In this document: in pieces, positions 20,201 through 30,327 of the stretch
Numbering within the stretch: the first letter of the stretch is position 1
Layout: the number at the start of each line of letters is the position of its first letter
Assembly: GCF_005848555.1 (NCBI RefSeq)
Contig: NZ_CP040518.1
Span: 2,867,501 to 2,931,500 of the forward strand
Source of the DNA: Blautia sp. SC05B48
GTDB lineage: Bacteria; Bacillota; Clostridia; Lachnospirales; Lachnospiraceae
Direction of reading: 5' to 3'
DNA length: 64,000 bases
Position numbers and translations under genes: made by a program
Notes under the pieces: model-generated
Seen by the model: only the letters and a program-made list of their open reading frames with translations
Told to the model about the DNA's origin: nothing
The model's database searches: none

Positions 20201-23200
20201 CAAAGTATAAGGCAAATATGGAAGCCATCCATTTGTTACAGACTTTGGAGAAAGAAGAACGTCTGGCAGCACCCGAAGAACAGGAAATCTTATCCCGTTA
20301 TGTTGGCTGGGGTGGCATCCCACAGGCATTTGAGGAGAATAACAGTAGCTGGGCGAATGAGTATCTGGAATTAAAGAATACCTTATCGCCAGAAGAATAC
20401 AGTGCAGCAAGGGCATCGACCTTAAATGCTTTTTATACATCCCCGACCGTGATCCGAAGTATGTATGAAGCACTGGAAAATATGGGACTGAAACAGGGAA
20501 ATATCCTGGAACCATCGTGTGGAGTCGGTAACTTTATGGGACTGATTCCGGAGAGTATGGGCAAAGCCAATATGTATGGTGTGGAACTCGACCCGGTTTC
20601 GGGCAGGATCGCAAAACAGCTTTACCAGAAAAACAAGATTGCCGTGCAGGGATTTGAGGAAACCAGTTATCCGGACAACTTTTTTGATTGCGTGATAGGT
20701 AATGTTCCATTTGGGGCGTATCAGGTCAGTGACCGCAGATATGACCGGCATCATTTTATGATCCATGATTATTTTATTGCAAAATCCCTTGATCTGGTGC
20801 GTCCCGGTGGCGTAGTTGCAGTAGTAACTTCCAGTGGAACGATGGATAAGCAGAATCCGGCAGTGAGACAGTATATCGCAAACCGGGCAGAATTGCTTGG
20901 AGCTATCCGATTACCGAATAATGCGTTCCAGAGAAATGCTAATACCAGTGTTGTTTCTGATATTTTGTTTTTCCAGAAAAGGGACAGGGCATCCATTGAG
21001 GAACCGGAATGGTTAAATCTAAAGGAAACACCGGAAGGTTATTCGGTCAATGCTTATTTTGCAGAGCATCCGGAAATGGTGCTTGGTGATTTTACTACAG
21101 ACAGTACCCAGTACGGAAAGCAGGAAGTGACCGTAAAACCAAAAGAAGGCATTACCTTAGAAGAACAGTTAAAAGAAGCGATTAGGAATATCCATGGCAC
21201 GATCACGGAACTGGAACTTTCGGATACAGAGTTGGAAGAGGATGTTGTCTCTATCCCGGCAGACCCGGATGTAAAGAATTTCAGTTTTATCGTAGTGAAT
21301 GAGGAAGTCTATTACCGGGAAAATTCTGTGATGAACCGCATGGAGCTTCCGGCAATGACAGCGGAACGTGTCAAAGGGATGGTGAAGATTCGTGATGTTA
21401 CGAATGAACTGATCCGGTGTCAGATGGAAGAGGGAAGCGATGAACAGATCACAAAGCTGCAGGGAAAACTCAATGAAGAATACGATACCTTTACAGCAAA
21501 ATATGGTCTTATCAGCAGCAATGCCAATAAGCGGGCATTTAGTCAGGACAGCAGTTATTGTCTTTTGACTTCTCTGGAATTTCTGGATGATAAGGGAGAA
21601 CTGAAACGGAAAGCGGATATTTTTACCAAAAGGACGATCCGCAGGGCAGAAACCGTAACTTCCGTGGATACTGCCAGTGAAGCACTTGCGGTTTCCATTG
21701 GTGAGAGGGCAGGCGTTTTCCTTTCCTATATGGCACAGCTTTCCGGGAAAACAGAAGAGGAGCTTACCGAAGAACTGGCAGGGGTGATCTTTAAGAACCC
21801 GATCGGTGAAAAATGGGAGCCATCGGACGAATATCTGTCTGGAAATGTGAGGGAGAAACTTCAGATCGCCAAACAGTTTGCAGAAGATCACCCGGAATAT
21901 CAGGTGAACGTGCAGTATTTGGAGCAGGTACAGCCAAAAGATCTGGATGCGTCAGAGATTGAGGCAAGACTTGGGGCAACCTGGATCTCCGAGGATTACA
22001 TTACACGGTTCATGGCAGAAACATTCCATACACCAAGATATTATGTAGGGAGCAAGGTCAAAGTCCAGTATGCCGAAGTGACCGGACAGTGGAATGTTAT
22101 GGGAAAGAATGTGGACAGCTACGGAAATGCTCTTGTTACTTCTACTTATGGAACACAGAGGGCCAATGCTTACCGTCTTTTGGAAGATGCCTTAAACCTT
22201 AGAGATACCAAGATCTATGACACGGTACAGGATGCCGATGGGGAACACCGGGAGTTAAACCGGAAGGAAACGATGCTGGCACAGCAGAAGCAGGAGCTGA
22301 TCAAAGAGGAATTTAAGGAGTGGATATTTAAAGACCTGCACCGACGGGAAGATCTCTGTAAGATCTATAATGAACGATTTAACAGCATCCGTCCACGGGA
22401 ATATGATGGAAGCCATATTCAGTTTGTCGGCATGAACCCGGAGATCACCTTGATGCCGCATCAGAAAAACGCAGTGGCTCATGTGCTGTATGGAAATAAT
22501 ACGTTACTGGCTCATTGCGTAGGAGCAGGAAAGACGTTCCAGATGATCGCAGCCGGTATGGAATCAAAACGGCTGGGACTCTCACAAAAGAATCTTTATG
22601 TTGTGCCAAACCATCTGACCGAGCAGTGGGGCAGTGATTTTCTACGTCTCTATCCGGGAGCAAATATCCTGGTGGCAACGAAGAAAGACTTTGAGCCGGC
22701 AAACCGAAAACGGTTCTGTTCCCGTATTGCGACAGGGGATTATGATGCCGTGATCATCGGCCATACGCAGTTTGAGAAAATCCCTCTTTCAAGAGAACGG
22801 CAGATTGCCATGCTGGAAGATCAGATCGCAGATATTACGTTTTCCATTGAAGAAGCGGCACATCAGGCAGGGCAGAATTATACCATCAAGCAGTTGGAAA
22901 AAACAAAGAAGAGTCTGCAGGCGAGGATGAAGAAACTCAATGACCAGACCAGAAAGGATGATGTAGTAACTTTTGAGCAGTTGGGTGTAGACCGGCTGTT
23001 TGTGGATGAGAGCCATAGTTTTAAGAACCTTTTTTTGTATACAAAAATGCGGAATGTGGCGGGTATCTCACAGACGGATGCACAGAAAAGTTCGGATATG
23101 TTTATGAAATGCCGGTATATGGATGAACTGACAGGCGGCAGAGGAATCACCTTTGCTACAGGTACTCCTGTATCAAATAGTATGACCGAGCTTTACACTA

Positions 23201-23316
23201 TCATGCGTTATCTCCAGTATGACACACTCATGCGTATGGGTATGGGACACTTTGATTCCTGGGCGGCAACGTTTGGGGAGACAGTAACTGCAATCGAGTT
23301 CGCTCAAGTATTATAG
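17278..23316 (+). CDS. Methylase/SNF2-helicase fusion protein, N-terminal part; gene interrupted by the nested IME
   Basis: This is the left part of the very large ICE-borne protein with DNA methylase and SNF2-like helicase domains. The start is ATG 17278, behind GACAGGAGGG. The N-terminal 120 residues resemble ArdC/LtrC-type domains ([14 protein letters not shown]). An acidic Ser/Glu-rich linker covers about 280-410, exactly where tnpV overlaps. An N6-adenine methyltransferase core follows, with EPSCGVGNF at about 1078 and NVPF at about 1142. Helicase motif I is VGAGKT at 1749-1753, motif II is DESH at 1910, and motif III is ATGTPVSN. The last genuine host residues are TAIE. After GA at 23296-23297 the frame runs into element DNA and stops six codons later. 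Helicase motifs V and VI are in the right part, 37297-39061, so this 2012-residue product lacks half of the motor. Confidence 0.9.
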   Translation: MSKLQDIRNLAQEHAVSVSSSPGNWMDYMDTASRLYRYSFSDQLLIHAQRPDATACASLELWNEKMLRWVNRGARGIALFDETWQNTKLHYVFDISDTHMVAGGRSPYLWKMQEHQREEILTHLAEVYALEEKDAATLQDALMAVAREMVNDNLEEYLDGLEYAVEGTYLEDLDEVTIRSDFRQLATDSVYYLLSRRCGLDPMELLEEEDFMHITDYNHLSVLTFLGNAASQLSESILIDIGKTVHKISLEEARKEVENSNERNYNNFITLMREIKNRDAETKKEENIENEGGTDYGTDISSQGRLPVSESDRRRGRSDDREIWDAAEDISERTQEQPLSEPVPDREAEPSSGADRESSTGENGLPDGEIAGEESGTGQGSRSDGMDSTHERTDGNSGREHLDGIGIQLVKDTREDGLSKAEEEIASALSLPEYPTANEQRRQIEERAAALYAREIPIPEEVVDEILRTGGNRKASQLRVIYNFMSEQTPEEYTEFVKREYRKGGKGFQIDGNEYSVWFDETGMQIAVGHTVTDHILDKAFLSWEDVSGRIHQLLDQGEYAPQSVLDAARSNAVKEHAQALAYMKGDMAEGVAEIVFDEEDLPHLRSIYPEITDYLEEKLEDPQWLSELDERLDALAEAYEENHSIMRFHHYNPVNISKQFQKFADEVIPYQARDGFVWKEHQMFITQDEIDSFLARGGPYSKDRLKTYSFYLLNENEKSRTDFVKEKYGANKRIHALPDVDDFYVNYDRKGLLLARGDDNSPYASISLSWKKVANRISYLIRNDQFLQAEDYVHMPEYEREQMANKILSFYARLPEGIDRPFTNDFFGAVSRAELMAVLERTEQTEELLQKMDAALAALSLDFEAYGTNYQQKTELLSELHQYAEGTYTIFPTPEAEPSFVEPSGHQMTMFDFLDTKAVAEPTVVDMSDVEKIEEEEVTAEESILKSQEQEKAVLEPHNFRIQDNDLGAGGPKAKYKANMEAIHLLQTLEKEERLAAPEEQEILSRYVGWGGIPQAFEENNSSWANEYLELKNTLSPEEYSAARASTLNAFYTSPTVIRSMYEALENMGLKQGNILEPSCGVGNFMGLIPESMGKANMYGVELDPVSGRIAKQLYQKNKIAVQGFEETSYPDNFFDCVIGNVPFGAYQVSDRRYDRHHFMIHDYFIAKSLDLVRPGGVVAVVTSSGTMDKQNPAVRQYIANRAELLGAIRLPNNAFQRNANTSVVSDILFFQKRDRASIEEPEWLNLKETPEGYSVNAYFAEHPEMVLGDFTTDSTQYGKQEVTVKPKEGITLEEQLKEAIRNIHGTITELELSDTELEEDVVSIPADPDVKNFSFIVVNEEVYYRENSVMNRMELPAMTAERVKGMVKIRDVTNELIRCQMEEGSDEQITKLQGKLNEEYDTFTAKYGLISSNANKRAFSQDSSYCLLTSLEFLDDKGELKRKADIFTKRTIRRAETVTSVDTASEALAVSIGERAGVFLSYMAQLSGKTEEELTEELAGVIFKNPIGEKWEPSDEYLSGNVREKLQIAKQFAEDHPEYQVNVQYLEQVQPKDLDASEIEARLGATWISEDYITRFMAETFHTPRYYVGSKVKVQYAEVTGQWNVMGKNVDSYGNALVTSTYGTQRANAYRLLEDALNLRDTKIYDTVQDADGEHRELNRKETMLAQQKQELIKEEFKEWIFKDLHRREDLCKIYNERFNSIRPREYDGSHIQFVGMNPEITLMPHQKNAVAHVLYGNNTLLAHCVGAGKTFQMIAAGMESKRLGLSQKNLYVVPNHLTEQWGSDFLRLYPGANILVATKKDFEPANRKRFCSRIATGDYDAVIIGHTQFEKIPLSRERQIAMLEDQIADITFSIEEAAHQAGQNYTIKQLEKTKKSLQARMKKLNDQTRKDDVVTFEQLGVDRLFVDESHSFKNLFLYTKMRNVAGISQTDAQKSSDMFMKCRYMDELTGGRGITFATGTPVSNSMTELYTIMRYLQYDTLMRMGMGHFDSWAATFGETVTAIEFAQVL
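18164..18505 (+). CDS. tnpV: TnpV family protein, overprinted inside the helicase gene
   Basis: This is a 113-residue protein in the +1 frame relative to the helicase gene. It has its own consensus ribosome site, AAGGAGGAA (18149-18157), 8 nt before ATG 18164. The sequence begins [16 protein letters not shown] and contains [30 protein letters not shown] and [19 protein letters not shown], ending LVYS. This is the pattern of TnpV proteins of Tn4451/CTn-type elements, whose role is not established. A second, truncated relative lies at 46712-46846. In the helicase frame the same DNA encodes a low-complexity acidic linker, which can tolerate a second code. It is most likely a true dual-coding gene. 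Confidence 0.75.
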   Translation: MELTYHRKGDYLFPNLTVEEEEVTIGKYGMLRRTFLKEHKNSLYQSLFLTGKLNRHLEQIEKAAQERMDCQMEKLLEKNPAPDKEADPMAWTAHMNALMATAEESILTELVYS

Positions 23317-23326
23317 GCATATGGAA
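23302..23326 (+). repeat. Left terminal imperfect inverted repeat of the IME
   Basis: This contains GCTC, ATTATAGG and TATGGAA in order. It matches, with gaps, the reverse complement of 37263-37290. It lies 4 nt inside the GA crossover and is probably a recombinase binding site. Confidence 0.65.
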
Positions 23327-23643
23327 GCAATTTTAATTCCATACAGAAATACGCTAAAAAACAAAGAAAAAGGAAATGTTGGAACAGACAGGAAGCAAGG
23401 AAGCCAGAAATAGATATGGATTAGCAAAGAAAAAAGGCAATAAATGAAGCATAAGTGAAAAGCGACAGAAGGTGCGAAAAGCATTTTCTGCTACCTCTTT
23501 CAACATTTAAAATGATAATGTAAAAGTAAGTGTTTGTTTAAGATAGTAATTTGAAAAAAGTTGATACTAAAAAAACGAAATACACAAAAACTACAAGAAA
23601 AACTGATAAAATAAAAAAAACGGAAAATAAGAGGTAGCTAAGA
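23317..23643. other. Gene-free left end of the IME
   Basis: These 327 nt are A-rich. They hold an inner TATGGAA/TTCCATA inverted repeat close to the end and presumably the promoter for the response-regulator operon. I see no open reading frame worth calling and no clear promoter that can be fixed by eye. Confidence 0.5.
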
Positions 23644-24321
23644 ATGAAAAAAATTTTAATTATAGAAGATGATTTGGATATTCAAGAGCTGATACAGTTT
23701 TTTTTAGAGGATCAAGGGTATGAAGTGATTACGGCATCTGATGGAATAGATGGTATTGCGGTTTTTCTGAAAGAACAAATTGACTTGATACTGCTCGATA
23801 TTTTACTTCCTAAAATGGATGGGTATGCAGTTTGTGAACTAATACGAAAAGAATCGGAAGTACCAATCATTATGATAAGTGCATTGGGAAGAGAAGAAGA
23901 CCAGATAAAGGGATTTGAAATGCAAATAGATGACTATATCCCCAAGCCGATTTCTCTTCCAATTATGATAAAAAAAATAGAAGCTGTTCTGCGTAGATAT
24001 GAAGGAGTAGATATAACAAAAGATCACGAGTTAAAATACAGAGAGATAATATTGATTGTAGGAAATTATCAAGTGAAAATAGGGAAAAAGTTAATTGATT
24101 TGACACAGAAAGAATATGAAATTTTGAAAGAATTGATTGAAAATCAGGGATGCGTGATAACAAGAGAGAGCTTTTTAAATCGTCTATGGAAATATGAATT
24201 TGAAGGTGAAGAACGTGCAGTTGACAATCATATCAAAAATTTGCGGAGAAAATTGGGAAAAGCAGGGGATTATATAAAAACGGTAAGAGGGGTGGGGTAT
24301 CGAATTGATAAAGCTAATTAG
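23644..24321 (+). CDS. OmpR/PhoB family response regulator
   Basis: This is a 225-residue two-component regulator. The receiver domain has the acidic pair Asp9/Asp10, phospho-acceptor Asp52 (LLDILLP), Ser79 and Lys101 (IPKP). A C-terminal winged helix follows (DLTQKEYEILKELI, then VDNHIKNLRRKLG and VRGVGYRI). The start is ATG 23644, behind GAGGTAG. Its end overlaps the kinase gene by 17 nt, so the pair is co-translated. It probably controls the downstream lipoprotein/ABC operon. The DNA is clearly more A+T-rich than the IME backbone after 30.3 kb. Confidence 0.92.
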   Translation: MKKILIIEDDLDIQELIQFFLEDQGYEVITASDGIDGIAVFLKEQIDLILLDILLPKMDGYAVCELIRKESEVPIIMISALGREEDQIKGFEMQIDDYIPKPISLPIMIKKIEAVLRRYEGVDITKDHELKYREIILIVGNYQVKIGKKLIDLTQKEYEILKELIENQGCVITRESFLNRLWKYEFEGEERAVDNHIKNLRRKLGKAGDYIKTVRGVGYRIDKAN

Positions 24322-25726
24322 AGAACATTTGTCTACAAAAATATTTATAATTACAGTATGCTTATTGATTACTGTTGGTAGTGCGATTTATGGAATGGTT
24401 GCATTGGGGATGTCACGGAGCTATTTTTTAGAGTTGGATAGAAGTTTGAGTAATCAGACGGAAAAAATGGTACTTCAATTATCGAATACTTCAGTGCAGG
24501 AAATAGATGGAATATTAAAAATGTTTGCATTGGAGCATGGGATTTCTATTGTCTTAAAAGATAGTGACGAAAAGGTACTTGGTATATATGGAGATATGGA
24601 ATATTCACTGGCTCCTGGAACAGATGTAGAAGATATTCTGTTAGGCAGTGGGATAACGGAATCTTATTCCTGTAAGTTAACGAATGGAAAAACATATTGG
24701 ATTCAAGTGTTTGGAAACAAGGAGAAAGTAAATATTGGACTGGAATCATTAAAAAGAATTTTACCTATGTTGGGGGCTATGACTTTTTTGGCAGCATTAG
24801 CTATTGCTGCTTTATACACAAAATATATTACGCGTTCAATTTTAAAGGTGAGTGAAGTTTCAAAAAAAATGGCAAATCTTGATTTTCGAGTTCGATATAC
24901 AGAAGACCGGAGGGACGAGATTGGAATTTTGGGAGAAAATCTGAACGAACTTTCGGAAAAATTAGAGAGTGCTTTGGATGAATTGAAAGAAAAAAATACT
25001 GATTTAGAGAAAAGCATCAAACTTGAGCAGCAACTGGAACAACAACAAATGGCTTTTTTTTCAGCTGTTTCGCATGAATTAAAAACTCCGATTACAATTC
25101 TAAAAGGACAAATTCAGGGAATGTTATTAGAAGTAGGGGGATATAAAGACCGAGATAGATATTTAAAACGTTCTTTTGAAGTAGCTAATTCCATGGAGAA
25201 TATGGTGCAGGAAATTCTGTATGTTTCAAAAATTAGAACATCGGGATTTGAGTTGAAATTGATAGATATACCACTTCACCAACTTGTTGAGAATGTGATT
25301 AAGGAACAGGAAGATATGGCTATTGATAGGGGATTACAGTTTCATATACGAATAGAAGAATCAACTTGGATACGGGCAGATGAAGCTCTTTTCACGAAGG
25401 TCATAAGTAATGTGGTAGGAAATGCAATTAAATATACGAATGAGGATGGAAATATATGGGTTGGAGTGTATAAAAGAGGTGAAGAAATAATTTTTTGGAT
25501 TGAAAATGAAACGGAATCTATTGATGAGAAAGAAATTCCAAAATTATGTGATGCATTTTATCGTATTGATAAATCCAGAAATAAAAGAACTGGTGGAAGC
25601 GGCTTGGGATTATATATTACAAAAATGATTTTAGAACAGCATCAGTTTCCTTATTGTATTGAAAATACAGAAAAAGGCATAAAAGTGGAAATAAGATGTT
25701 ATGAACCAACCAGAAGGCTGTTGTGA
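24305..25726 (+). CDS. Sensor histidine kinase
   Basis: This is a 473-residue membrane kinase. The start is TTG 24305, inside the end of the regulator gene. It has a membrane helix near residues 12-35, an extracellular sensor of about 110 residues, a second helix near 155-175, a HAMP and coiled-coil region, His257 in VSHELKTPI, an N box (NVVGNAIKYT) and G boxes (GGSGLGLYI). Family knowledge suggests sensing of envelope stress or peptide antibiotics when such a pair stands next to FtsX-type ABC exporters; the ligand is unknown. Its stop codon lies inside the terminator stem. Confidence 0.92.
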   Translation: MIKLIREHLSTKIFIITVCLLITVGSAIYGMVALGMSRSYFLELDRSLSNQTEKMVLQLSNTSVQEIDGILKMFALEHGISIVLKDSDEKVLGIYGDMEYSLAPGTDVEDILLGSGITESYSCKLTNGKTYWIQVFGNKEKVNIGLESLKRILPMLGAMTFLAALAIAALYTKYITRSILKVSEVSKKMANLDFRVRYTEDRRDEIGILGENLNELSEKLESALDELKEKNTDLEKSIKLEQQLEQQQMAFFSAVSHELKTPITILKGQIQGMLLEVGGYKDRDRYLKRSFEVANSMENMVQEILYVSKIRTSGFELKLIDIPLHQLVENVIKEQEDMAIDRGLQFHIRIEESTWIRADEALFTKVISNVVGNAIKYTNEDGNIWVGVYKRGEEIIFWIENETESIDEKEIPKLCDAFYRIDKSRNKRTGGSGLGLYITKMILEQHQFPYCIENTEKGIKVEIRCYEPTRRLL

Positions 25727-25749
25727 CGGAAAATCACAACAGCCTTTTT
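25716..25749 (+). terminator. Strong intrinsic terminator overlapping the kinase stop codon
   Basis: A perfect 11-bp stem, GGCTGTTGTGA (25716-25726) and TCACAACAGCC (25734-25744), has a 7-nt loop and is followed by TTTTTA. The kinase TGA is part of the left arm. It separates the two-component genes from the lipoprotein/ABC operon. Confidence 0.9.
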
Positions 25750-25840
25750 ATACATATAAAATACATAAAAAAAACGGGAAAATCATACATTCAATTTTTA
25801 TAATATAAAGAAAAAATATGTAATGGAGGATTTTTTATAA

Positions 25841-26401
25841 ATGAAGAAAAAAATATGTATAGTATTATGTTTGGGTTGTATAGGAACCGTATCAGTTGTT
25901 GGGTGCAGCAATAAAAATTTTGATTCAAAAGTAACAGGGGATAATCAGACAACTACCGAGAATGTATCTGATATACTGAATGATCAAGAGAAAAAAGAAG
26001 GCGGTTACGAGAACGAGTCAAGTAGTAATGCTGATGACAAAGAGAACTCAGCGGACGATTCAGAAGTGTTGGCAAATGCAGATTTGCGTGGAGCTGTTTT
26101 GGAATTTTCAGACACAGGATGTAATATCAGCATAGGGACGCAGACGGATGATGCAGAAATGGTTCCTGCTCCGGGAGCGGTTGTTGAAGAAATGAATCAG
26201 GTGAAAATAGTATATGGAGAAAATACCTATTTTCAGATTTCTCATTCAACGATGACGGGTATTACGCTTGAGGATTGCCGGAAAGAAGAAGTGAAAAAGC
26301 AGTCAATGCTCTATCTGTATGGGGATTACCAGGAGGATGGTACGTTTTTGGCTAAAAGGGTAATTATTGACCGATTTGAAAAGGAAGGAGAATGGGAATG
26401 A
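25841..26401 (+). CDS. Predicted lipoprotein of the ABC cassette
   Basis: This is a 186-residue secreted protein with a lipobox (SVVGC, acyl-Cys22). An acidic, low-complexity spacer follows to about residue 80, then a small beta-rich domain (about 82-180) with no family I recognise. The ribosome site is TGGAGGA. It ends in ATGA shared with the first permease. As the first gene of an exporter operon it could be a substrate-binding or immunity lipoprotein, or an adaptor joining exporter to substrate. The sequence does not choose between these. Confidence 0.75.
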   Translation: MKKKICIVLCLGCIGTVSVVGCSNKNFDSKVTGDNQTTTENVSDILNDQEKKEGGYENESSSNADDKENSADDSEVLANADLRGAVLEFSDTGCNISIGTQTDDAEMVPAPGAVVEEMNQVKIVYGENTYFQISHSTMTGITLEDCRKEEVKKQSMLYLYGDYQEDGTFLAKRVIIDRFEKEGEWE

Positions 26402-27612
26402 ATTTTGCAGAAAGAGCATTCCGCTACCTTTTCAGGAAAAAAGGAAAAGCGATTATCTTGTTTTGGGTATTGCTTATTACCGAAACAATGATTTTATCTA
26501 CTGTCACTATATTACGGGCATCCGAAGTAGCAAGAATTGAACTATTAGGGAAATCAAAAGCGAAATTGTTGATCGAACGGGAAAAAGCGGAGGAATTGTT
26601 TACGGATGATGAATACAAAAAACTTGAGAAACTGGAAAATGTGAAGGCGGTAAATCGAGTAGCAGAAGTGCAGTTATATCCAATGGATTTTAAAATTATA
26701 ACGAAAAGTGAGAGTGTTGATGCAGACAACCAAAAATTGCGCATAATGGCCTACGATAGCCTTGAAGATGATGGCCCATTTGCTGACGGGCAAATTCATC
26801 TGACGAAAGGAAAATATCCTCGCAAAGAAGGTGAAATAGTAGTAAATCAGTTTCTTGCAGAAGTAAATCAATGGGAAATAGGGGAAACTGTTTGTTTCAA
26901 ATCTCATTCAGGTGAACAATCACAGGCAAGCATATCAGGAATCTATATTTCGGGTATAGAAGAAAAGCAAGGGAAGGAACCATTAGCAGTAAACAGAATT
27001 GAAAATACAATTTATGGAAAACCCGAGTTCGTATGTCATTTACAAGAAACGTGCGGATATGAAAACTTAATCGTATATGTAGATAATCCAGAGCAGTTGA
27101 GCAGAACACAGCTAGAAGTAACACGCATTTTGAAAAACTATAGAGTGATGAAAGCAGATAACCTGTTTCAGAAAATGGAAATTCCGCTCTTACAAGTTGT
27201 TAGGGTTGTAAAAATGATGTTGGGATTATCGGTTGTATCGTCTGTACTTGTAATAACATTGCTTTTGTCTATGTGGATGAGAGCCAGAAAGAAAGAAATA
27301 GCAATTTATGTGAGTCTTGGAAAAACAAAAGTAGATTTGTTTATGCAGATTATTTTGGAATGCTTTTCAGTATTTGGATTTTCTACAATAATAGCTCTTT
27401 ATACTGGAGATAAGATGCTGATAGTATTGGAAAAGTTTTTAGATTGGAAAAGTATTGGGGCTTTTACATCTATGCAAATATATGCACAAAATAAAGATAT
27501 ATGTTATCTCATATTATCAGGAACAATAATTTTATTGCTTTCTATTTCTATTTCACTTTTTCCAATATTATGTACAAAGCCAAAAAAAATTTTAGCAGAA
27601 ATGGAGGGATAA
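26398..27612 (+). CDS. FtsX-like ABC transporter permease (first)
   Basis: This is a 404-residue membrane subunit with the MacB/FtsX topology: one N-terminal helix (ILFWVLLITETMILSTV), a large extracytoplasmic domain of about 220 residues, and three C-terminal helices. The KKEIAIYVSLGKTK motif sits on the coupling loop. The start chosen is ATG 26398, 7 nt after GGAAGGAG and coupled as ATGA. The ATG at 26392 is too close to the ribosome site. It forms a transporter with the next two genes. Confidence 0.88.
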   Translation: MNFAERAFRYLFRKKGKAIILFWVLLITETMILSTVTILRASEVARIELLGKSKAKLLIEREKAEELFTDDEYKKLEKLENVKAVNRVAEVQLYPMDFKIITKSESVDADNQKLRIMAYDSLEDDGPFADGQIHLTKGKYPRKEGEIVVNQFLAEVNQWEIGETVCFKSHSGEQSQASISGIYISGIEEKQGKEPLAVNRIENTIYGKPEFVCHLQETCGYENLIVYVDNPEQLSRTQLEVTRILKNYRVMKADNLFQKMEIPLLQVVRVVKMMLGLSVVSSVLVITLLLSMWMRARKKEIAIYVSLGKTKVDLFMQIILECFSVFGFSTIIALYTGDKMLIVLEKFLDWKSIGAFTSMQIYAQNKDICYLILSGTIILLLSISISLFPILCTKPKKILAEMEG

Positions 27613-27613
27613 C

Positions 27614-29053
27614 ATGAATGTTTTACAAAGAGGAGTACGTTCAGTGTTAAGAAAACCGATAAAAAGTATTATTCTATTGTTTATTGTAATTGTTATGAGT
27701 GGCCTATTTTTAGGTGCTATGGCAAGCCGTTCAGCAAGTATTTATACACAAGACGCTACAAGACAGGCAATAGGGGCTACCTTTCGCATAGAAGGAAATG
27801 AGGAGAATAGGAGAAAGCGATTAGATCAGGCAATGGATGTACTGGGTGATCGGGAGGGCAGTTATGGAGGAGTTACTCATAAATGGTTAGAAAATGGGGC
27901 GGATATGGTAGTTACAGATAACTCATTTGAGACGGTTAAGGAAGATGATGTAAAAAAAATAGCTCAGGTGGAGGGGATTGAGGAATATAATTTGATAACA
28001 ATAGCAACTGTTGTGAATCCGGTCAATTTTTCGAGAATAGAAGATTCAGATATGGATCAAAGTACGGATGTAGGCGGTGTCAACCTACGAGGTAATCGCA
28101 TAATGGAAATGGATATGGACGTATCTGCAGGTAAGATTTCACTGATTGAAGGAAGAATGATTGAAAAAGATGACAGGGATGTTTGTGTCATCTCGAAAGA
28201 ATTGGCAGAACTAAACCATTTAAAAACTGGGAACTTATTAAAGTTTAATGATTACCATGACAAAGAACATTCCACAATATACAGTGCCGAGATTATCGGA
28301 ATTTATGAAACAAAGCAAGAACGAAAATCTATTATGTATGGGGATTCTTATCGTCCAGAAAATACAATATTTACGGATATGAGTTTCCCGGAAAAACCAT
28401 CCGGAAATGAAGGAAATCCTTTCTATCAGTATGCTATATTCAAAGTCCAAAATGCAGGGAAGTACGATCAAGTTAAAAAGTCTGTACAGAAAGCGAATAT
28501 AGATTGGTCACGATATGACTTAATTGATAATAATGGAAATATTAAAAATATGACAGAAAATTTTGGGCAGATGGATCAGATGAGTATGGGATTATTACTA
28601 ATAGTTTCAGTGTCAGGTCTTGTGATTTTAGTTTTAGTTTTTCTGTTTTGGATAAAAAATCGTACGCAAGAAATAGGAATTATGATGTCACTTGGAAAGT
28701 GCAAATTTGAAATATGGGTACAGTTTTTATGGGAAGCAGTAATGATAAGTATTATAGGGATGTTGTTATCCTTTGCAATTTCCCCAATTATTGCAGAGAC
28801 TTCAGCTTCATATTTAGCGAAAGAAACGCAGACCTTAAGGTTAGAACAGCAGGAACAGGAAAATACTGGTACCTATATAGATGGATATATTGCACCGGAT
28901 TTAAAAATACAAGATGTGGAGGTTCATATAACGAAAGAAATGGTTCTGATGGATATTGGGATGATATCAGGTATTTTGATTATTGCAGTATTAGTAGCAG
29001 GAATCACGATAATGAAGAAAAGGCCGAAGCAGATATTAAGTGAAATGAGCTGA
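27614..29053 (+). CDS. FtsX-like ABC transporter permease (second)
   Basis: This is a 479-residue protein with the same topology as its neighbour. It has an N-terminal helix (SIILLFIVIVMSGLFLGAM), a long extracellular region and three C-terminal helices. The coupling-loop motif is RTQEIGIMMSLGKCK. It starts 1 nt after the previous stop, behind ATGGAGGGA. Two different half-size permeases with one ATPase suggest a heterodimer, as in several peptide-antibiotic efflux systems; the substrate is unknown. Confidence 0.88.
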   Translation: MNVLQRGVRSVLRKPIKSIILLFIVIVMSGLFLGAMASRSASIYTQDATRQAIGATFRIEGNEENRRKRLDQAMDVLGDREGSYGGVTHKWLENGADMVVTDNSFETVKEDDVKKIAQVEGIEEYNLITIATVVNPVNFSRIEDSDMDQSTDVGGVNLRGNRIMEMDMDVSAGKISLIEGRMIEKDDRDVCVISKELAELNHLKTGNLLKFNDYHDKEHSTIYSAEIIGIYETKQERKSIMYGDSYRPENTIFTDMSFPEKPSGNEGNPFYQYAIFKVQNAGKYDQVKKSVQKANIDWSRYDLIDNNGNIKNMTENFGQMDQMSMGLLLIVSVSGLVILVLVFLFWIKNRTQEIGIMMSLGKCKFEIWVQFLWEAVMISIIGMLLSFAISPIIAETSASYLAKETQTLRLEQQEQENTGTYIDGYIAPDLKIQDVEVHITKEMVLMDIGMISGILIIAVLVAGITIMKKRPKQILSEMS

Positions 29054-29077
29054 ATAACGGGGTAGGAGGTTATAGAA

Positions 29078-29734
29078 ATGAGTAAAAATGCAGGAAACAT
29101 TGTTCTTGAGGCAAAGAATGTTGTCTATTACTATAAGGCGAATAAAGGCAAAAAAGTTTTAGATGATATATCATATGGCTTTGAGATAGGAAAAATGTAT
29201 GCCATTTTGGGACCAAGTGGTTCCGGTAAGACAACTTTTTTATCGCTTTTGGCAGGTTTGGATTCTCCGACGGATGGGGGAATTTATTATGAAGGGGTAA
29301 ATATAAGAAAAAAAGGACTACACAACTATCGAAAGAAAAATATGTCATTGGTTTTTCAGAATTATAATCTGATAGATTATTTGACTCCAGAAGAAAATGT
29401 GATGCTGGGTGGAAAGAAAGACATAGAGAAAATTTTGGAAGCGGTTGGAATACCGAGGGAAGACTGGAAACGGCAGGTCTTACAGTTATCAGGAGGACAG
29501 CAGCAGCGAGTGGCTATTGCAAGAGCATTAGCAAGTCCTGCGAAGGTATTGCTTGCAGATGAACCTACAGGAAATCTGGATGAAGAAATTGCAGACGAAA
29601 TTATTAAGATATTGATGAAAAGTGCGCATGAAATGGGAAAAAGTGTAATTGTCGTAACACATAGCAAAAAAATAGCTGATGCTGCAGATGTGGTACTTAA
29701 AATCCATGAGGGGAAATTGTATCATTTGGTTTAA
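29078..29734 (+). CDS. ABC transporter ATP-binding protein (LolD/MacB type)
   Basis: This is a 218-residue ATPase with Walker A GPSGSGKTT, Q-loop FQNYNLID, signature [15 protein letters not shown] and Walker [12 protein letters not shown], followed by the switch His in THSKK. The ribosome site is GTAGGAGG. It is the energy subunit for the two preceding FtsX permeases. Confidence 0.93.
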   Translation: MSKNAGNIVLEAKNVVYYYKANKGKKVLDDISYGFEIGKMYAILGPSGSGKTTFLSLLAGLDSPTDGGIYYEGVNIRKKGLHNYRKKNMSLVFQNYNLIDYLTPEENVMLGGKKDIEKILEAVGIPREDWKRQVLQLSGGQQQRVAIARALASPAKVLLADEPTGNLDEEIADEIIKILMKSAHEMGKSVIVVTHSKKIADAADVVLKIHEGKLYHLV

Positions 29735-29778
29735 GTGAATGTAAAGTTATAGTGTTTTATAGCATGAAATAATATGAG

Positions 29779-30216
29779 GTGAGCTGTATAGGAAAAATTT
29801 TATTGCTATCTTTTGATGGAGATGAAGAAAATTTAATAGAATCTGTTATTTCCATTTTGGATGCTGGTAGAGAAAAATTTATATTTCAAAAAATGAATCT
29901 AAAATCGAACTTACAACACAAGGGAATAATGCTTGACTTAGAGCGACGAGAGGTTATGCGGAATAATGATAAAATTGCCTTGACTTATACAGAGTTTGAA
30001 ATCCTCCAGCTTCTCGCTCAAAATCCCGGCAGGGTATTCAGTAAAGAACAGATTTATGATATGGTCTGGCAGGAACCGTATTCCGGTGATTACAACATTG
30101 TGATGAGCCATATCAGCCATATTCGGGAAAAAATAGAGGATGATCCGAGTCATCCGGTCTATATTCAGACTGTGTGGGGAGTTGGTTATAAGTTTAATGA
30201 AAAAATGTGTGAATAA
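29779..30216 (+). CDS. Orphan winged-helix (OmpR C-terminal type) protein
   Basis: This is a 145-residue protein starting at GTG 29779. The C-terminal 95 residues are a complete trans_reg_C winged helix (LTYTEFEILQLL, GRVFSKEQIYD, then WGVGYKF). The first 45 residues (KILLLSFDGDEENLIES) replace a receiver and carry no recognisable phosphorylation site. A close relative stands at 61040-61459 after another kinase/ABC cassette. Base composition shifts within the gene: A+T-rich before about 30,000, then richer in G+C like the IME backbone. This suggests a recombination joint inside it. It may modulate expression without phosphorylation. Confidence 0.8.
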   Translation: MSCIGKILLLSFDGDEENLIESVISILDAGREKFIFQKMNLKSNLQHKGIMLDLERREVMRNNDKIALTYTEFEILQLLAQNPGRVFSKEQIYDMVWQEPYSGDYNIVMSHISHIREKIEDDPSHPVYIQTVWGVGYKFNEKMCE

Positions 30217-30327
30217 TTAAATCAGATCCAGTGTTGTGTGACTGTCAAAAAATGATAGATATTTCTGATGGTTCGTGGTATGATAAAGACAGAAACATGA
30301 GTGCTATTTTAAGAAAGGGTGATGGTT

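Noticed and set aside
21169-21891. 240-codon minus-strand frame inside the helicase gene
   Set aside because: It is the reverse shadow of a strongly conserved coding sequence, without ribosome site or family-like motifs.
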